From Deltaproteobacteria bacterium (lineage in GTDB: Bacteria > Myxococcota_A > UBA796 > SXON01): a DNA stretch of 64,000 bases. Of the stretch, positions 51,033-60,376 are shown one piece after another. How positions within the stretch are numbered: position 1 is the stretch's first letter; every line of letters begins with the position of its first letter. Made by a program: the position numbers and the translations under genes. The DNA is taken from contig CANLGL010000006.1 of NCBI GenBank assembly GCA_947490345.1, positions 1 through 64,000 on the forward strand, given 5' to 3'. Below the pieces are notes generated by a model. That model saw only the letters and a list, made by a program, of their open reading frames with translations, made no database searches and was not told where the DNA came from.

Positions 51033-53162
51033 CTAGTCGCGGTTGCTGCGGGCCTGTGCAAAGACCCGGACGAACGCGGTGAGCAAGAAGACGCCGCCGA
51101 TGACCACGGCCGCGAGCACCCACCAGTTGTCCTTGATCTCTCGTGTGGCCGCCGTGGCAACGGTGAGCGAACCCCACTGCACCTTCGACGCCACATCGAG
51201 TACCCGGTACTCCCCATCCGCCGACACGATCACCACGTTGCCGTCGAGCGTCTTGACCTTGCCAAGGTCGGTCACCGCCTCGACCAGCGGGGCAAGCCCG
51301 TCCTCACGAAGCGCGCGCAAGACCAGCACCGCGCGCTGCGCGTTGGCGGGTGAGAAGGTCTCCTCGATCGTGCCGTACGGTGAGCCGACCGTCGCGTTGA
51401 GGAGCAAGTCCTTTCCGTTGGCGAGCAGGCGCTCCGGCCCACCCGTCAGCGACAGCCCACCCGCGCCGGCCAGGCTGTCGTACACGGCGTTGGTGGTCGC
51501 GTCGACGAGGAGGATGAAGTGTTTGTCCTGACGGTCAGCGAAGGTCACGTCCACCGCCCGCAAAAGCTCGAAGTCCGGGGCCGGAGCGTGGGTCAGTCGG
51601 CCCAGTCGCGCCGCCAAGACCAAACCCGCCGAAGCCGCCCGGCCGTCGGGCGAGTCGGGGAGCACGGCCACCGTACCGCCAGTGCCTGGCAGCGCGGTCA
51701 AGGGCCACATCCCGTGGCGCAGCAGGCCGAGGTCGGGCATCTCCGCAACGTGGTCGCGGGCGAGGTCGATCGTGGTGGTCGAGTAGATCGTGCCCCAGAG
51801 TTGTTTGTCGGAGACCCGCTCGCACTCGTCGAACTCGCGCGGGAAGAGGTGGAAGACGATGTCGATGTTGGAGGCGGGCTCGACCAGGTCCTGGGGGAGC
51901 GGGACCGAAACCGAGGCGGTGGCCTCACCCGAGACCTTGTCCAGCGGGACGCTCCGAAGGGTGAGGCCGCCGAGGCGCACCTCCATCGTGGACAGGCGAC
52001 TGTCCAACTGGGCCGAGTAGGCGTAGTCCACGCGGATCGTGCCACCGCCAGGCTGGGCGAGCGCATCGCCCTCCAGGCGCACCGGCACCCGGATGCTCGC
52101 CGGGTAGTAGCCCCGGACGGTTTGTGCGGCGATGCCCAGGTCAGCCAAGGTGAACCTGGCCGCCGGCGGTGCGGCGAGCGGGCTCTGGCGGGTCGGCGGC
52201 GGGTTGGCCGGTGTCAGCGCGTTGACGAAGGAGACCGAGCCCGACAGCACCTGGTATCGATCCTGTCCGGCGAGGGCCTGCGCCGCTCGCTGCAGGCCCA
52301 CCGAACCGCCGCCGGTGACGACGATGATCGGGAGCGTCGGGTCGGACGGGTTGGGAATCATCGCGACCAGCCCCTGGTCGTCGGCAAGCTCGGAGACCCC
52401 GGTCAGGGCCAACGCTTCGGGCACCTCGGCCGCCGTCCCGATGATCAGCGCCGGCGTGAGCGCGAGCGCCGCGCTTGCCACGGGATCCGCGGCCTCCACC
52501 TCGCGGTAGTCGGCGAGCCGGCCGAGGGCGAAGCCGACAACGCCCAGCGCCTCCACGGTGTCGCGGGAGGGGCCGCCCGGCGTGACGAGCGTCACCGTGG
52601 TGGGGCCGTACCCAAGCTTGTCCACCAGCGGGTAGGGCCATTGCAGCAGCTCCGCCTCGATCGGCTTGCGCACGTAGGCCAGCTCGACCCAGGTGCTGGT
52701 CTTGATCCGCGTCCACAGCGCGGCGTCGAAGGGGTCCTCGCAGTCGTTGGTGTAGTGCTGGACCACATCGAACTGAAGCTTGTTGTAGTCCTCCAACATC
52801 CCCCGCGGAACCCGGATGTCCGCCAGCCCGGAGAGGACATTGTCCGCGGTGAGCGTGACCGTGCCGATCGGGTGGTCGTTGACCGAGACCGTCAGGTGGG
52901 ATCGGTCGGGGATGAGCGCCGCAGAGTGTTCGAACTCGACGTGGACCACCGGATCGGCGATGAGGGTCCAGCCTTTGGGCCGGGTGAAGGTGATGCTGCG
53001 CGTGGCATGCACCCCGTCCAGACGAAGGTCGTCACCGAGGAAGAACTCATCGGCCAATGACGCCTGGTACACACCGGAGGCAGCCGGGAACTCACTCGGA
53101 GCGGCGCTGGCCGGGGACACGAGCCCCAGAAGCAGGACAAGGCAGAAGGGAAGATTACGCAT
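51033..53162 (-). CDS. bcsB: Cellulose synthase regulatory/periplasmic subunit BcsB
   Basis: 709 residues. The signal peptide MRNLPFCLVLLLGLVSPASA is followed by alternating carbohydrate-binding and flavodoxin-like domains (LDGVHATRSITFTRPKGWTLIADPVVHVEFEHSAALIPDRSHLTVSVNDHPIGTVTL, DCEDPFDAALWTRIKTSTWVELAY, FHLFPREFDECERVSDKQLWGTIYSTTTIDL). One C-terminal TM helix (WWVLAAVVIGGVFLLTAFVRVF) contacts BcsA. BcsB guides the polymer through the periplasm. Its start overlaps the zinc-ribbon gene by 8 bp. Length is close to typical. Confidence 0.92.
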   Translation of the reverse strand: MRNLPFCLVLLLGLVSPASAAPSEFPAASGVYQASLADEFFLGDDLRLDGVHATRSITFTRPKGWTLIADPVVHVEFEHSAALIPDRSHLTVSVNDHPIGTVTLTADNVLSGLADIRVPRGMLEDYNKLQFDVVQHYTNDCEDPFDAALWTRIKTSTWVELAYVRKPIEAELLQWPYPLVDKLGYGPTTVTLVTPGGPSRDTVEALGVVGFALGRLADYREVEAADPVASAALALTPALIIGTAAEVPEALALTGVSELADDQGLVAMIPNPSDPTLPIIVVTGGGSVGLQRAAQALAGQDRYQVLSGSVSFVNALTPANPPPTRQSPLAAPPAARFTLADLGIAAQTVRGYYPASIRVPVRLEGDALAQPGGGTIRVDYAYSAQLDSRLSTMEVRLGGLTLRSVPLDKVSGEATASVSVPLPQDLVEPASNIDIVFHLFPREFDECERVSDKQLWGTIYSTTTIDLARDHVAEMPDLGLLRHGMWPLTALPGTGGTVAVLPDSPDGRAASAGLVLAARLGRLTHAPAPDFELLRAVDVTFADRQDKHFILLVDATTNAVYDSLAGAGGLSLTGGPERLLANGKDLLLNATVGSPYGTIEETFSPANAQRAVLVLRALREDGLAPLVEAVTDLGKVKTLDGNVVIVSADGEYRVLDVASKVQWGSLTVATAATREIKDNWWVLAAVVIGGVFLLTAFVRVFAQARSNRD

Positions 53163-53754
53163 TGTTGAGCTCCTCGCCGGCCTGTGAGAGGACGGCGTAA
53201 ACGGATTCCAGTCGTTGAGAAAGCTCGCTCGGGCTGACGCCAGAGCTGAGCTGAAAACGAATCGAGGCGAGTTCGAGGACGGCCGAGTGAAGCTTCACCT
53301 CGACCCCGGCCAGGTGGGGGGCTCGGTCCTGCTCCCCGTAGATCTGCCAATGCTGGCGGCAAGCCGACAAACGGTCGTTCCAATCGGGCGTCAACGCGCC
53401 CCCTTCCCCCAGCGTTCCCCGCATCTCGTCTGCGAGTCCGACCAGGTCGTTGCGGGCGCGACGCAGCTCGTCGGAGCGCTCCACGTGGACCGACGTCGTC
53501 CACCCGCTGTGCTGCGAAGGGACCGAAAAGGGCCTCGTGACGGGCTCCCACCAGAAGAAGAGCACCAGCGCCAGGGCGACCAGCGCCATCGGCGCGGGCA
53601 GGGACTCGAGGAAGCTCGGCCGATCATCCACCTCGTCAAGTCGATCCTCGCCGCGAGCCCGGATGCCCGGCCAGGCGCAGCGGCACACCCGACAGATGGG
53701 CGCGGGAACGAGGTTGGTCGTCCGGCAGAGGGGGCACTCCCACTCGGTATTCAT
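53155..53754 (-). CDS. Zinc-ribbon single-pass membrane protein inserted between bcsA and bcsB
   Basis: 199 residues from ATG 53754 in an ATGA overlap with bcsA; the longer open frame upstream is bcsA shadow. The N-terminus is a zinc ribbon, WECPLCRTTNLVPAPICRVCRCAWPG (CxxC...CxxC, Cys6/9/20/23), followed by an acidic linker, one TM helix (about 52-71, LPAPMALVALALVLFFWW) and a C-terminal helical domain (VERSDELRRARNDLVGLADEMRGTLGEGG, ELASIRFQLSSGVSPSELSQRLESVYAVLSQAGEELNN) in the periplasm by the positive-inside rule. Not one of the standard Bcs subunits I know; coupling to both neighbours argues for a role in the synthase complex. Confidence 0.75.
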   Translation of the reverse strand: MNTEWECPLCRTTNLVPAPICRVCRCAWPGIRARGEDRLDEVDDRPSFLESLPAPMALVALALVLFFWWEPVTRPFSVPSQHSGWTTSVHVERSDELRRARNDLVGLADEMRGTLGEGGALTPDWNDRLSACRQHWQIYGEQDRAPHLAGVEVKLHSAVLELASIRFQLSSGVSPSELSQRLESVYAVLSQAGEELNNA

Positions 53755-55895
53755 GCGTCGGCCTGCCGCTCGTCGTCGCGAAGGCTCAACACCAATGCGC
53801 GCCACGGAGCATAGACCACCGTCAAAAGCGATTGGAGCGGGTGCTGACTGAGCGGGCGGTGCGTCCACGAGTCGGGCTCGGAGAACATCAACTCCACCAG
53901 CTTTGCCTCCTCGTCGCGCGGGAGGTCTTGGAACTCGACCCGCAAGTCGGCCTCCCCTTCGGAGCGGAAGCGCCTGACGACCACCCCGACCGCACCGCGA
54001 ATAGCGGAGAAGCCGCCCTCCACATCGACCACGACGTCGTGGACGTCCACCGGAAAGCTCGGCAAGCGCAGCCGTACGCCGCCCTCGCTGATGTCGACCG
54101 TCTCGCCGACCATGACTCCGAGTTCCGGCCGCTCGGGTACGTGCACGCGAACCAGGTGCTCACGCCGCACGCGCCAGGTCTTCCGACGTTGGGGTCGTTC
54201 GAGCGCCACCATGACTGCTGCGGAGAGGATCGCTACGTTGTAGAGGTTCCACAACGCGGTAACCAGCAGCGTCCCACGCTCGTCAGGGTACATTTCCCAA
54301 CGAGCCGGGGTGACGATGAGTCCGGCGATGCACAGCAGGAGCAGCAAGAGGTTTGGCGCCGCATGGCGCAGGTCGTATGCGGCGCGATCGAGCTGGCTGC
54401 CCTTGACGGTCACGTTGAACGAACCACTCCGCGGAGCGATGAACGCCATCGTCGTGACCACGGCCGTATACGGGGCGAGAGAGGTCTCGTACACCTCGGC
54501 CCAAAAGGCGTGACGAACCGAGCGGGCCACCGCGAGGCCGCCGATCAGGCTCAGGAAGATGTGCGGCATGCCGTACGCGATGACTTCCCACGGGTTCGCC
54601 CGGAGGGGGTGAATGCCGAAAAGCAGGAACACCGTCGGCGCGGTCAGGTAGACCATTCGCGGAATACCAAACTGGAAATGTTGGATCGCGTTGAGGTAGT
54701 TGAGCCGCTGCGCCCAGGTGAGCCCCCGCTTGAAAAGCGGATTGTCGAGCCGGAGGATTTGGGTCATCCCCCTGGCCCAGCGCATTCGTTGGGCCACGTG
54801 GAAGGCGTAGCGCTCAGTGGCGAGGCCGGCGGCTTGGGGAATGTCCAGATACGCGGAGCGCCAGCCCTCCGCGTGAAGCCGGAGCGCGGTGTGGGCGTCC
54901 TCCGTGACGGTCTCCACCGCGATCCCGCCCACGCTCTCAATCGCCGTCCGGCGCAGGACCGCGCAGCTCCCACAGAAGAATGCCGAATTCCAGAAGTCGT
55001 TCCCGATCTGGACGGCGTGGTAGAACATCTCCTGTTCAGGCGGGACGATGTCCTCGAGCCACAGGTTTCGCTCGAAGGGATCGGGGTTGTAGAAGTGGTG
55101 GGGAGTCTGGACCAGGCCGCAGCGCGGGTCACGAATCAAGAAACCCATCGTCAGCCGCAAAAAGCTGCGTACCGGCACGTGATCGCAATCGAAGATGGCG
55201 ATGTACTCGCCCGTGGTGACCTTCAGCGCCGCGTTGATGTTCCCGGCCTTGGCATGGCGGTTGTCGCCGCGGGTCAGGTACTCGACACCCAGTTCGGCGG
55301 CCAGCGCCTTCATTTCTGGGCGACGGCCGTCATCCAAGACGTAGACCACCTTTCGGGGCCAATCGATGGCGCGGGCGCCGATGATCGTGCGCCTTACGAT
55401 CTCCACCCCTTCGTTGAAGGTGGGAATGTAGACATCGACCGAGGGCAGCGCCTCGTCGGCGGGTAGGGCCAACGGGACCCGCGGCTGCATGATCGAGGTC
55501 TGGAAATAGCCCAGGATCAGGACGCCGACGCCGTAGATCTCCGCCCCGTACAACAGAATGCTGAGCACCGCGTCGGCGGGATTGTCGAGGGCAAGCGTCG
55601 CGAGCCCACGCCACACGACGTAGCGCACCGACATGCAAACGCTCAACAGCGCGACCGCCAGCCGCCAGTTCGGCAGCCGGCGCAGCGTCCACACCGAAAC
55701 CGCCATCACCACCGCAGAGATGATGGCGTGAGACCGGAGAGGCAGCTCTGCGAAGGCGAAGATGCATGCCGGTAGCAGCGAGAAGACCACGCAGGTAGCG
55801 AGCAAAACAGGCGACGCCACCGCCTCCCGCATGAGGCGATCAATCGTGGCCGTGAACGGCGACGAAACGGGGGAGTCCGGCTTGATTACGTCCAA
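53751..55895 (-). CDS. bcsA: Cellulose synthase catalytic subunit BcsA with PilZ domain
   Basis: 714 residues from TTG 55895 (no in-frame ATG nearby until Met22). It polymerises UDP-glucose to beta-1,4-glucan and passes it through its own channel. The GT2 motifs are complete: DDG (188-190), DCD (236-238), FFCGS (307-310), TED (331-333), QRMRW (369-373). About eight TM helices surround the GT domain. The C-terminal PilZ c-di-GMP site has RKTWR (571-575, RxxxR) and DISEGG (601-606, DxSxxG). It is the first gene of the operon, divergent from the kinase operon across 179 bp. Confidence 0.96.
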   Translation of the reverse strand: MDVIKPDSPVSSPFTATIDRLMREAVASPVLLATCVVFSLLPACIFAFAELPLRSHAIISAVVMAVSVWTLRRLPNWRLAVALLSVCMSVRYVVWRGLATLALDNPADAVLSILLYGAEIYGVGVLILGYFQTSIMQPRVPLALPADEALPSVDVYIPTFNEGVEIVRRTIIGARAIDWPRKVVYVLDDGRRPEMKALAAELGVEYLTRGDNRHAKAGNINAALKVTTGEYIAIFDCDHVPVRSFLRLTMGFLIRDPRCGLVQTPHHFYNPDPFERNLWLEDIVPPEQEMFYHAVQIGNDFWNSAFFCGSCAVLRRTAIESVGGIAVETVTEDAHTALRLHAEGWRSAYLDIPQAAGLATERYAFHVAQRMRWARGMTQILRLDNPLFKRGLTWAQRLNYLNAIQHFQFGIPRMVYLTAPTVFLLFGIHPLRANPWEVIAYGMPHIFLSLIGGLAVARSVRHAFWAEVYETSLAPYTAVVTTMAFIAPRSGSFNVTVKGSQLDRAAYDLRHAAPNLLLLLLCIAGLIVTPARWEMYPDERGTLLVTALWNLYNVAILSAAVMVALERPQRRKTWRVRREHLVRVHVPERPELGVMVGETVDISEGGVRLRLPSFPVDVHDVVVDVEGGFSAIRGAVGVVVRRFRSEGEADLRVEFQDLPRDEEAKLVELMFSEPDSWTHRPLSQHPLQSLLTVVYAPWRALVLSLRDDERQADA

Positions 55896-55927
55896 CGATG
55901 GTCGCTTTTCGCGCCATCATACTGATG

Positions 55928-55941
55928 ACGCACAGGTGCGT
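55928..55941. promoter_or_regulatory. Inverted repeat in the bcsA/kinase divergent region
   Basis: ACGCAC-AG-GTGCGT is a perfect 6-bp inverted repeat 33 bp upstream of the bcsA start codon. The 179-bp divergent region also holds a short direct repeat, GTGCGC...GTGCGC, at about 55996-56012. The site is well placed for an operator acting on bcsA; the binding protein is unknown. Nothing else is recognised here. Confidence 0.4.
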
Positions 55942-56074
55942 AAAGTGCGGCAGCCTGACGCGCCGCTTTCGAGCCTGACCACTATCGTGATACCGTGCGC
56001 ATTATCGTGCGCTCACTGCGAGTTCGAAATTCCCGACCTGGCGCGGCCCGGCTCGCCACGGCCCTGCGGCGCCT

Positions 56075-57613
56075 ATGACCCAGGATCCTGCCGCCCAGCC
56101 CGATCGTGACCCGCTGATCGGGCGCACCGTCGACGGGCGCTATCGGGTGATTTCGGCGCTCGCGCGCGGCGGCATGAGCCGGGTGTACCGGGCCGAACAG
56201 CATCCGTTGGGACGAACAGTCGCGCTCAAGGTGCTGGCGGTGTCCGGTGATGACGAGCAGGAGGCTGAGTTCCGGCGCCGCTTTCAGCTTGAGGCCTCGG
56301 TCAGCGCGCGGCTGACCCATCCCAACACCGTGCGCGTCTTCGATCACGGCGCGGTCGGCGACGAGCTGCTCTATATCGTCATGGAGTACCTGGACGGGCG
56401 CACCCTGCACCAGGTCATCAAGGCCGAAGCCCCGTTGTCCGCCGCCAGGGTGGTCAACCTCGCTCGGCAGATGTGCGGCTCGTTGCGCGAGGCGCACTCG
56501 CTCAGCCTCATCCACCGCGATCTCAAGCCAGCCAACGTGGTGCTGATGCGTCACGGTGACGACGAAGACTTCGTCAAGGTGCTTGATTTCGGCCTGGTCA
56601 AGCAACTTCGCACTGACGATGAACTCACCGGCGTGGACGCGGTCGTCGGTTCACCCTCGTTCATGTCGCCCGAGCAGATCCGGGCTGAGCGGCTCGACGC
56701 CCGGACCGACATCTACTCTCTCGGCGTGATCCTGTACGCGTGCGTGGCGGGGAAGCCCCCGTTTGTGGCGGATACCTCGGTCGGCGTGCTGCTTGCTCAC
56801 CTCAATCACGAACCTCCGGCGCTCAATCCGAACACTCCCGCGCTCGTGGAGAGCCCGAGTCTGCAGTGGGTGATCCTCACCTGCCTCGCGAAGCGCGCCG
56901 ATGACCGCTTCGCCGACATCGACGAGGTCATTCGCGCGCTGCGGATCTGCGAGGCTGAGCTTCGAGGGGAAGCGTCGGGCCCTTCCAAGCTCTCGGCCGG
57001 TCGAATCGTCCGGGAGGAGGGGCGGGGGTCCCGCCCCGTGCGCGGCGCGGCGCCGAACGAGCCGAGCGGGTCGACGCTCATCTCCGCCATCCGCAGCCGG
57101 CGAGGCCCACTCTTGGCGGCTACCGGCGCCTTCGCCGGGCTGGCGATGGTCGGGGCCCTCGTCCTGACCCTGGCCGTTGGACTGTGGTGGCGGAAACATC
57201 GCACGGTCGAGCCAACGGGGGTGGTCGCGACGTCCGAGGTGGCGGTCCCCCTGGCCCCGGTCGGTCCCGTGCGCGTTTCAACCCTCCCCGACGGCGCACG
57301 CCTGAGTCGCAGCGGCGTGGCACTGGGCCTGGCCCCGCTGGACGTGGCCATCCCCCAGGGTGAGGTCTGGGAGATCAGCGCGGAGGCGGAGGGCTACGCG
57401 ACCAGCACCGTGAGGGTGCCGTGGGATGCCCAGCGCCAGCAGATGGTGCTTCGCGCCGACGCCGAACCCACGCGAGCCCGAACGACGACCGCCCGGGGCG
57501 ACGCGCCCGATGAGGCCGAGGAGGAGCAGGAGGATCTCGTCGAAGCACCCGCCGCACCCACCCCAACCAAGTCCCCCAGCTCCGGGGACTTGAAGGACCC
57601 GTGGTCACCGTGA
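56075..57613 (+). CDS. Transmembrane Ser/Thr protein kinase with PEGA domain
   Basis: 512 residues. The N-terminal Hanks-type kinase domain (about 20-285) is complete: G-loop ALARGGMSRVYRA, Lys52 (ALKVL), Glu73, HRDLKPAN with Asp149, DFG (171-173), activation segment GSPSFMSPEQ and DIYSLGVILY. A basic linker and one TM helix (about 342-370) lead to a periplasmic PEGA domain (about 385-455; VSTLPDGARLSRSGVALGLAPLDVAIPQGEVWEISAEAEGY) and an acidic, Thr/Pro-rich tail. First gene of a seven-gene run joined by short overlaps. Targets are unknown; envelope proteins of the operon or a regulator are candidates. Confidence 0.93.
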   Translation: MTQDPAAQPDRDPLIGRTVDGRYRVISALARGGMSRVYRAEQHPLGRTVALKVLAVSGDDEQEAEFRRRFQLEASVSARLTHPNTVRVFDHGAVGDELLYIVMEYLDGRTLHQVIKAEAPLSAARVVNLARQMCGSLREAHSLSLIHRDLKPANVVLMRHGDDEDFVKVLDFGLVKQLRTDDELTGVDAVVGSPSFMSPEQIRAERLDARTDIYSLGVILYACVAGKPPFVADTSVGVLLAHLNHEPPALNPNTPALVESPSLQWVILTCLAKRADDRFADIDEVIRALRICEAELRGEASGPSKLSAGRIVREEGRGSRPVRGAAPNEPSGSTLISAIRSRRGPLLAATGAFAGLAMVGALVLTLAVGLWWRKHRTVEPTGVVATSEVAVPLAPVGPVRVSTLPDGARLSRSGVALGLAPLDVAIPQGEVWEISAEAEGYATSTVRVPWDAQRQQMVLRADAEPTRARTTTARGDAPDEAEEEQEDLVEAPAAPTPTKSPSSGDLKDPWSP

Positions 57614-58332
57614 CCCTGCTCCTCATCGCGCTATGGTGCGCCGCCCAAGCTGGGGAAGGCGATGATGCGCGCGCGCGGGAGCTGTACGAAAACGGCGCCA
57701 TCCTCTACGAGGAGGGGCGCTACGAGGACGCCGTGATCGCGTTCGAAGAGGCCTACCGCCTCAGCGGCCGCCCGGCGCTGTTGTTCAACATCGCCAACGC
57801 CCTGGAGCGCACCGGGCGTTGGGACGAGGCCCTCGACGTGCTGTCTCGCTACCGCGCGTACGCCCCGGCTGACGAGCGGGAGACCCTCGACCGGCGCATC
57901 ACCAACCTCGAGCGCCGGGTCGCCGCCAACAGACAGGGGCGGCCGCCGCAGGAGGCACCGCCTGACGTGGTTGGCACCGCTGCGCCGCTGCCCCCGCGCA
58001 CCACAACCTCGCCCTTCGTCCAGCCGGTGCCGCTGGCGCTGACCGGCGTCGGAGTGCTGTCGCTCGGGACCGGCGCCCTCCTCGGCGGCCTGTCGGTGGG
58101 TGCGCACGCGGACGCAGCGTCCGGATGCGCCAGCGACGCCGGGGGCGCCCTCCGCTGCACGGAGACGGCATCGACCGCGCTGGCGGACGAGGCGGGGCTC
58201 GCGCTGGCGGCCGACGTGCTCTTCGGGGTGGGCGTGGTTGGGCTCGGGGCCGGGCTGGGATTGGCGCTGTTCGGCGAGGGCGGCGTCATCTCGGTCGGGC
58301 CGGGCTACCTCCTGGTGGCGGGAGAATTCTGA
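57610..58332 (+). CDS. TPR membrane protein
   Basis: 240 residues from GTG 57610 in a GTGA overlap (GTG 57601 is possible). The signal-like N-terminus (VTLLLIALWCAAQA) is followed by TPR units (ARELYENGAILYEEGRYEDAVIAFEEAYRLSGRPALLFNIANALERTGRWDEALDVLSRYRAYAP). A Pro/Thr linker then leads to two hydrophobic helices (ALTGVGVLSLGTGALLGGLSVGAHA and ALAADVLFGVGVVGLGAGLGLALFG). The SGRPALLFNIAN segment is a recurring theme of TPR proteins that accompany Myxococcota kinases. Likely a periplasmic scaffold anchored in the membrane. Confidence 0.75.
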   Translation: MTLLLIALWCAAQAGEGDDARARELYENGAILYEEGRYEDAVIAFEEAYRLSGRPALLFNIANALERTGRWDEALDVLSRYRAYAPADERETLDRRITNLERRVAANRQGRPPQEAPPDVVGTAAPLPPRTTTSPFVQPVPLALTGVGVLSLGTGALLGGLSVGAHADAASGCASDAGGALRCTETASTALADEAGLALAADVLFGVGVVGLGAGLGLALFGEGGVISVGPGYLLVAGEF

Positions 58333-59744
58333 TGCTCATCCTCGCCCTTGGCGCCTGCAGCCTCGGTGTGACCGAATGGACGGCATGTGACGCGCCCGCG
58401 CAATGCCGCGAGGCCTTCGGCTTCGGACACACCTGTGGCGACGCCGGGTTCTGCGTGGCCACCGGCCACGAACCCCGATGCGACGCGACGTGGCCCGAGG
58501 ACCTGCTGCTGCGGCCCGAGGAGTACACCGACGTCCTGGTGGTCGGGAGCCTCTTCGACCATACGACGGACCTCCCCGAGCTGTTGTCGACGCGCCTGGC
58601 CGTGAAGCAAGCCGATGAAAGCGATGGCGTCGATGGCCGCACCGTGGGACTGGTGCAGTGCAGTTACGCCGAGGACGCCCAGTTGGACGGGCTCACGGCC
58701 GACGAAGCAGCGGTAGCGATGGCCGACCACCTCGTTTCACTCGGCGCCTACGCGATCGTGGGGCCGGCCACCTCTGGCGTCACCGAAGCCGTCTACAATC
58801 GCGTCGCGACCCGTCCATTGTTCATTTCGCCCTCGGCCACGAGCCCGGCGCTTACCTACCTCGACGCGCCCGACCGGCCCGAGGGCGGGGCGGGGTTGTT
58901 GTGGCGCACCGCGCCGCCGGACTCCCTGCAAGGGAAGGTGCTCGCCGACCTCGTGGCCGATGCCCTGGGCAACGGGGGCCAGCACGTCGCGTTGGTGTAC
59001 CAACTGGGGCCCTACGGCGAAGGCCTCGCCGAGGTTTTCGTGGAGAATTGGGCCAGCGACACCCACCTGGCCGACCGGCTGTCCTACGAGAGCGACACGG
59101 AGCGCGCCAGCGCGGCGAGTGCGGCCGCGGACGCCACCTACGACGCCATCGTCTTCATCTCCAGCGATCTTCCCGACGTCAGCTCCTTCCTCGCTAGCCT
59201 CGCCGCGGACGGCGACGTGCCCCAGACGCCGATCTTCCTGGCTGACGCTGCCCGCGACGCCGAGCTCCTCGCCGACACCATCGACACGGACGCCGAAGCG
59301 CTGTGGCCCAACATCAGCGGCACCTCCCCGGCCGTGCCGTCCGGCGACCAGTATGATGCCTTTGCCGCTGCGTATTCCGGAGAGTTCGACGGGAAGTCGG
59401 CCAGCGACTCCTCTTACGCGGCGTACGCGTACGACGCCGCGTGGCTGACGCTGTACGGCGCGTCGTGGGCGCTGAGCGCAGACGGCGCGGTGACCCCCGC
59501 CGCCGCCGCGGCAGGATTGCGAAACCTCAGTGACAAGGCAGCCGACCGCGTCGAGCTCGGCCCCGTTGACTGGAACCGTGCCCAGGCCGCCCTCGCGGAG
59601 TTCGGCGCCATCGACGCTGTGGGCGCCTCGGGCGAGCTCGATTTCGACCCGGAAACCGAGGAGACCGCCGGACCGATCGAGGTCTGGGGGATCCGGGGCG
59701 GCGACGACCCCGAGTTCTACGTCAAGGCGCTCGTGGCGCCGTGA
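58332..59744 (+). CDS. Lipoprotein with type 1 periplasmic-binding-protein fold
   Basis: 470 residues from ATG 58332, one-base overlap (TGATG). The very short N-terminus MLILALGAC places a candidate lipid Cys at residue 9. A Cys-rich knot follows (CDAPAQCREAFGFGHTCGDAGFC). The rest is a Leu/Ile/Val-binding-protein-like two-lobed fold: VLVVGSLFDHTTDLPELLSTRLAVKQADE, GAYAIVGPATSGVTEAVYNRVATRPLFISPSATSPALTYLD, RTAPPDSLQGKVLADLVADALGNGGQHVALVYQLGPYGEGLAEVF, YAAYAYDAAWLTLYGASWAL. No ABC permease of the matching family lies nearby, so a sensor role in the kinase operon is as likely as transport. Confidence 0.82.
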   Translation: MLILALGACSLGVTEWTACDAPAQCREAFGFGHTCGDAGFCVATGHEPRCDATWPEDLLLRPEEYTDVLVVGSLFDHTTDLPELLSTRLAVKQADESDGVDGRTVGLVQCSYAEDAQLDGLTADEAAVAMADHLVSLGAYAIVGPATSGVTEAVYNRVATRPLFISPSATSPALTYLDAPDRPEGGAGLLWRTAPPDSLQGKVLADLVADALGNGGQHVALVYQLGPYGEGLAEVFVENWASDTHLADRLSYESDTERASAASAAADATYDAIVFISSDLPDVSSFLASLAADGDVPQTPIFLADAARDAELLADTIDTDAEALWPNISGTSPAVPSGDQYDAFAAAYSGEFDGKSASDSSYAAYAYDAAWLTLYGASWALSADGAVTPAAAAAGLRNLSDKAADRVELGPVDWNRAQAALAEFGAIDAVGASGELDFDPETEETAGPIEVWGIRGGDDPEFYVKALVAP

Positions 59745-60376
59745 ACGGTGGGTGGGCGCTGTACGTTGCACTCGGCTGCGGCGTCGACTCGGCGACGGCG
59801 CTCCAAGCGGGCCTGCGTGACCGCGATTGCTCGGCGATCGCGGATGAGCGCGTGCGGGACCAATGCCTCGTCGAGCTCCTCCAGTGCGACGGCATCGCCG
59901 GCGAGCGCGCGCGCGCAGAATGCGCGTTCCGAGACGCCGAGGCCACCGGCAGTGCGGCCCGCTGTGCCGACGCCGGCGATTGGGTCGACGACTGTCGGAT
60001 GCACTTGTGGACCGCCTCCTTCGCGACCTGGGCGCCGAAGGCTGCCGCGCCCGGTCACGCCGATGAGCTGGCCGCGCGCGAGCTGGCTCGGTTTGGATTC
60101 TCGCCAGACGATCCTCGCCCCTGGTCGGCGTGGTACCGCTGGCTCCTGGGCCGCTCGCGCCCCCTGGACCGCGCCGCCTGCCGTACCATTTCCGACCCCC
60201 AACGAGCGGAAGCGTGTCTGAAGACAGGCCTCGCCTACTACGACGATCTCTTGAACATGGCGCGCGACCGAAAGCTCTATCCGTGCGATGGCAGCCCGCT
60301 CCCAGCGGTGCTGCAGTACACGCCCGATCCTGAACTCGACGCCCTGCGCGCGCGCCGGAGCGACCTGTGCCCTTGA
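59741..60376 (+). CDS. Cys-rich secreted protein, paralogue 1
   Basis: 211 residues from GTG 59741 in a GTGA overlap. The short hydrophobic N-terminus MNGGWALYVALGC is lipoprotein-like. Ten or so Cys residues, many followed by short helical spacers (RDCSAI, DQCLVELLQC, AECAFRDAE, ARCADAGDWVDDCRMHLW), suggest several disulphides. The pattern C..I...R..EC.F..AE...C..AG....(D/H)(E/D)C..H.W is shared with the next gene, so the two are paralogues. Function unknown. Confidence 0.65.
   Translation: MNGGWALYVALGCGVDSATALQAGLRDRDCSAIADERVRDQCLVELLQCDGIAGERARAECAFRDAEATGSAARCADAGDWVDDCRMHLWTASFATWAPKAAAPGHADELAARELARFGFSPDDPRPWSAWYRWLLGRSRPLDRAACRTISDPQRAEACLKTGLAYYDDLLNMARDRKLYPCDGSPLPAVLQYTPDPELDALRARRSDLCP

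Noticed and set aside
58125..58331. Extended start of the binding-protein-like lipoprotein
   Set aside because: The 69 extra residues overlap the TPR protein gene out of frame and are Arg/Gly-rich; the ATG at 58332 gives a lipobox and a TGATG overlap.
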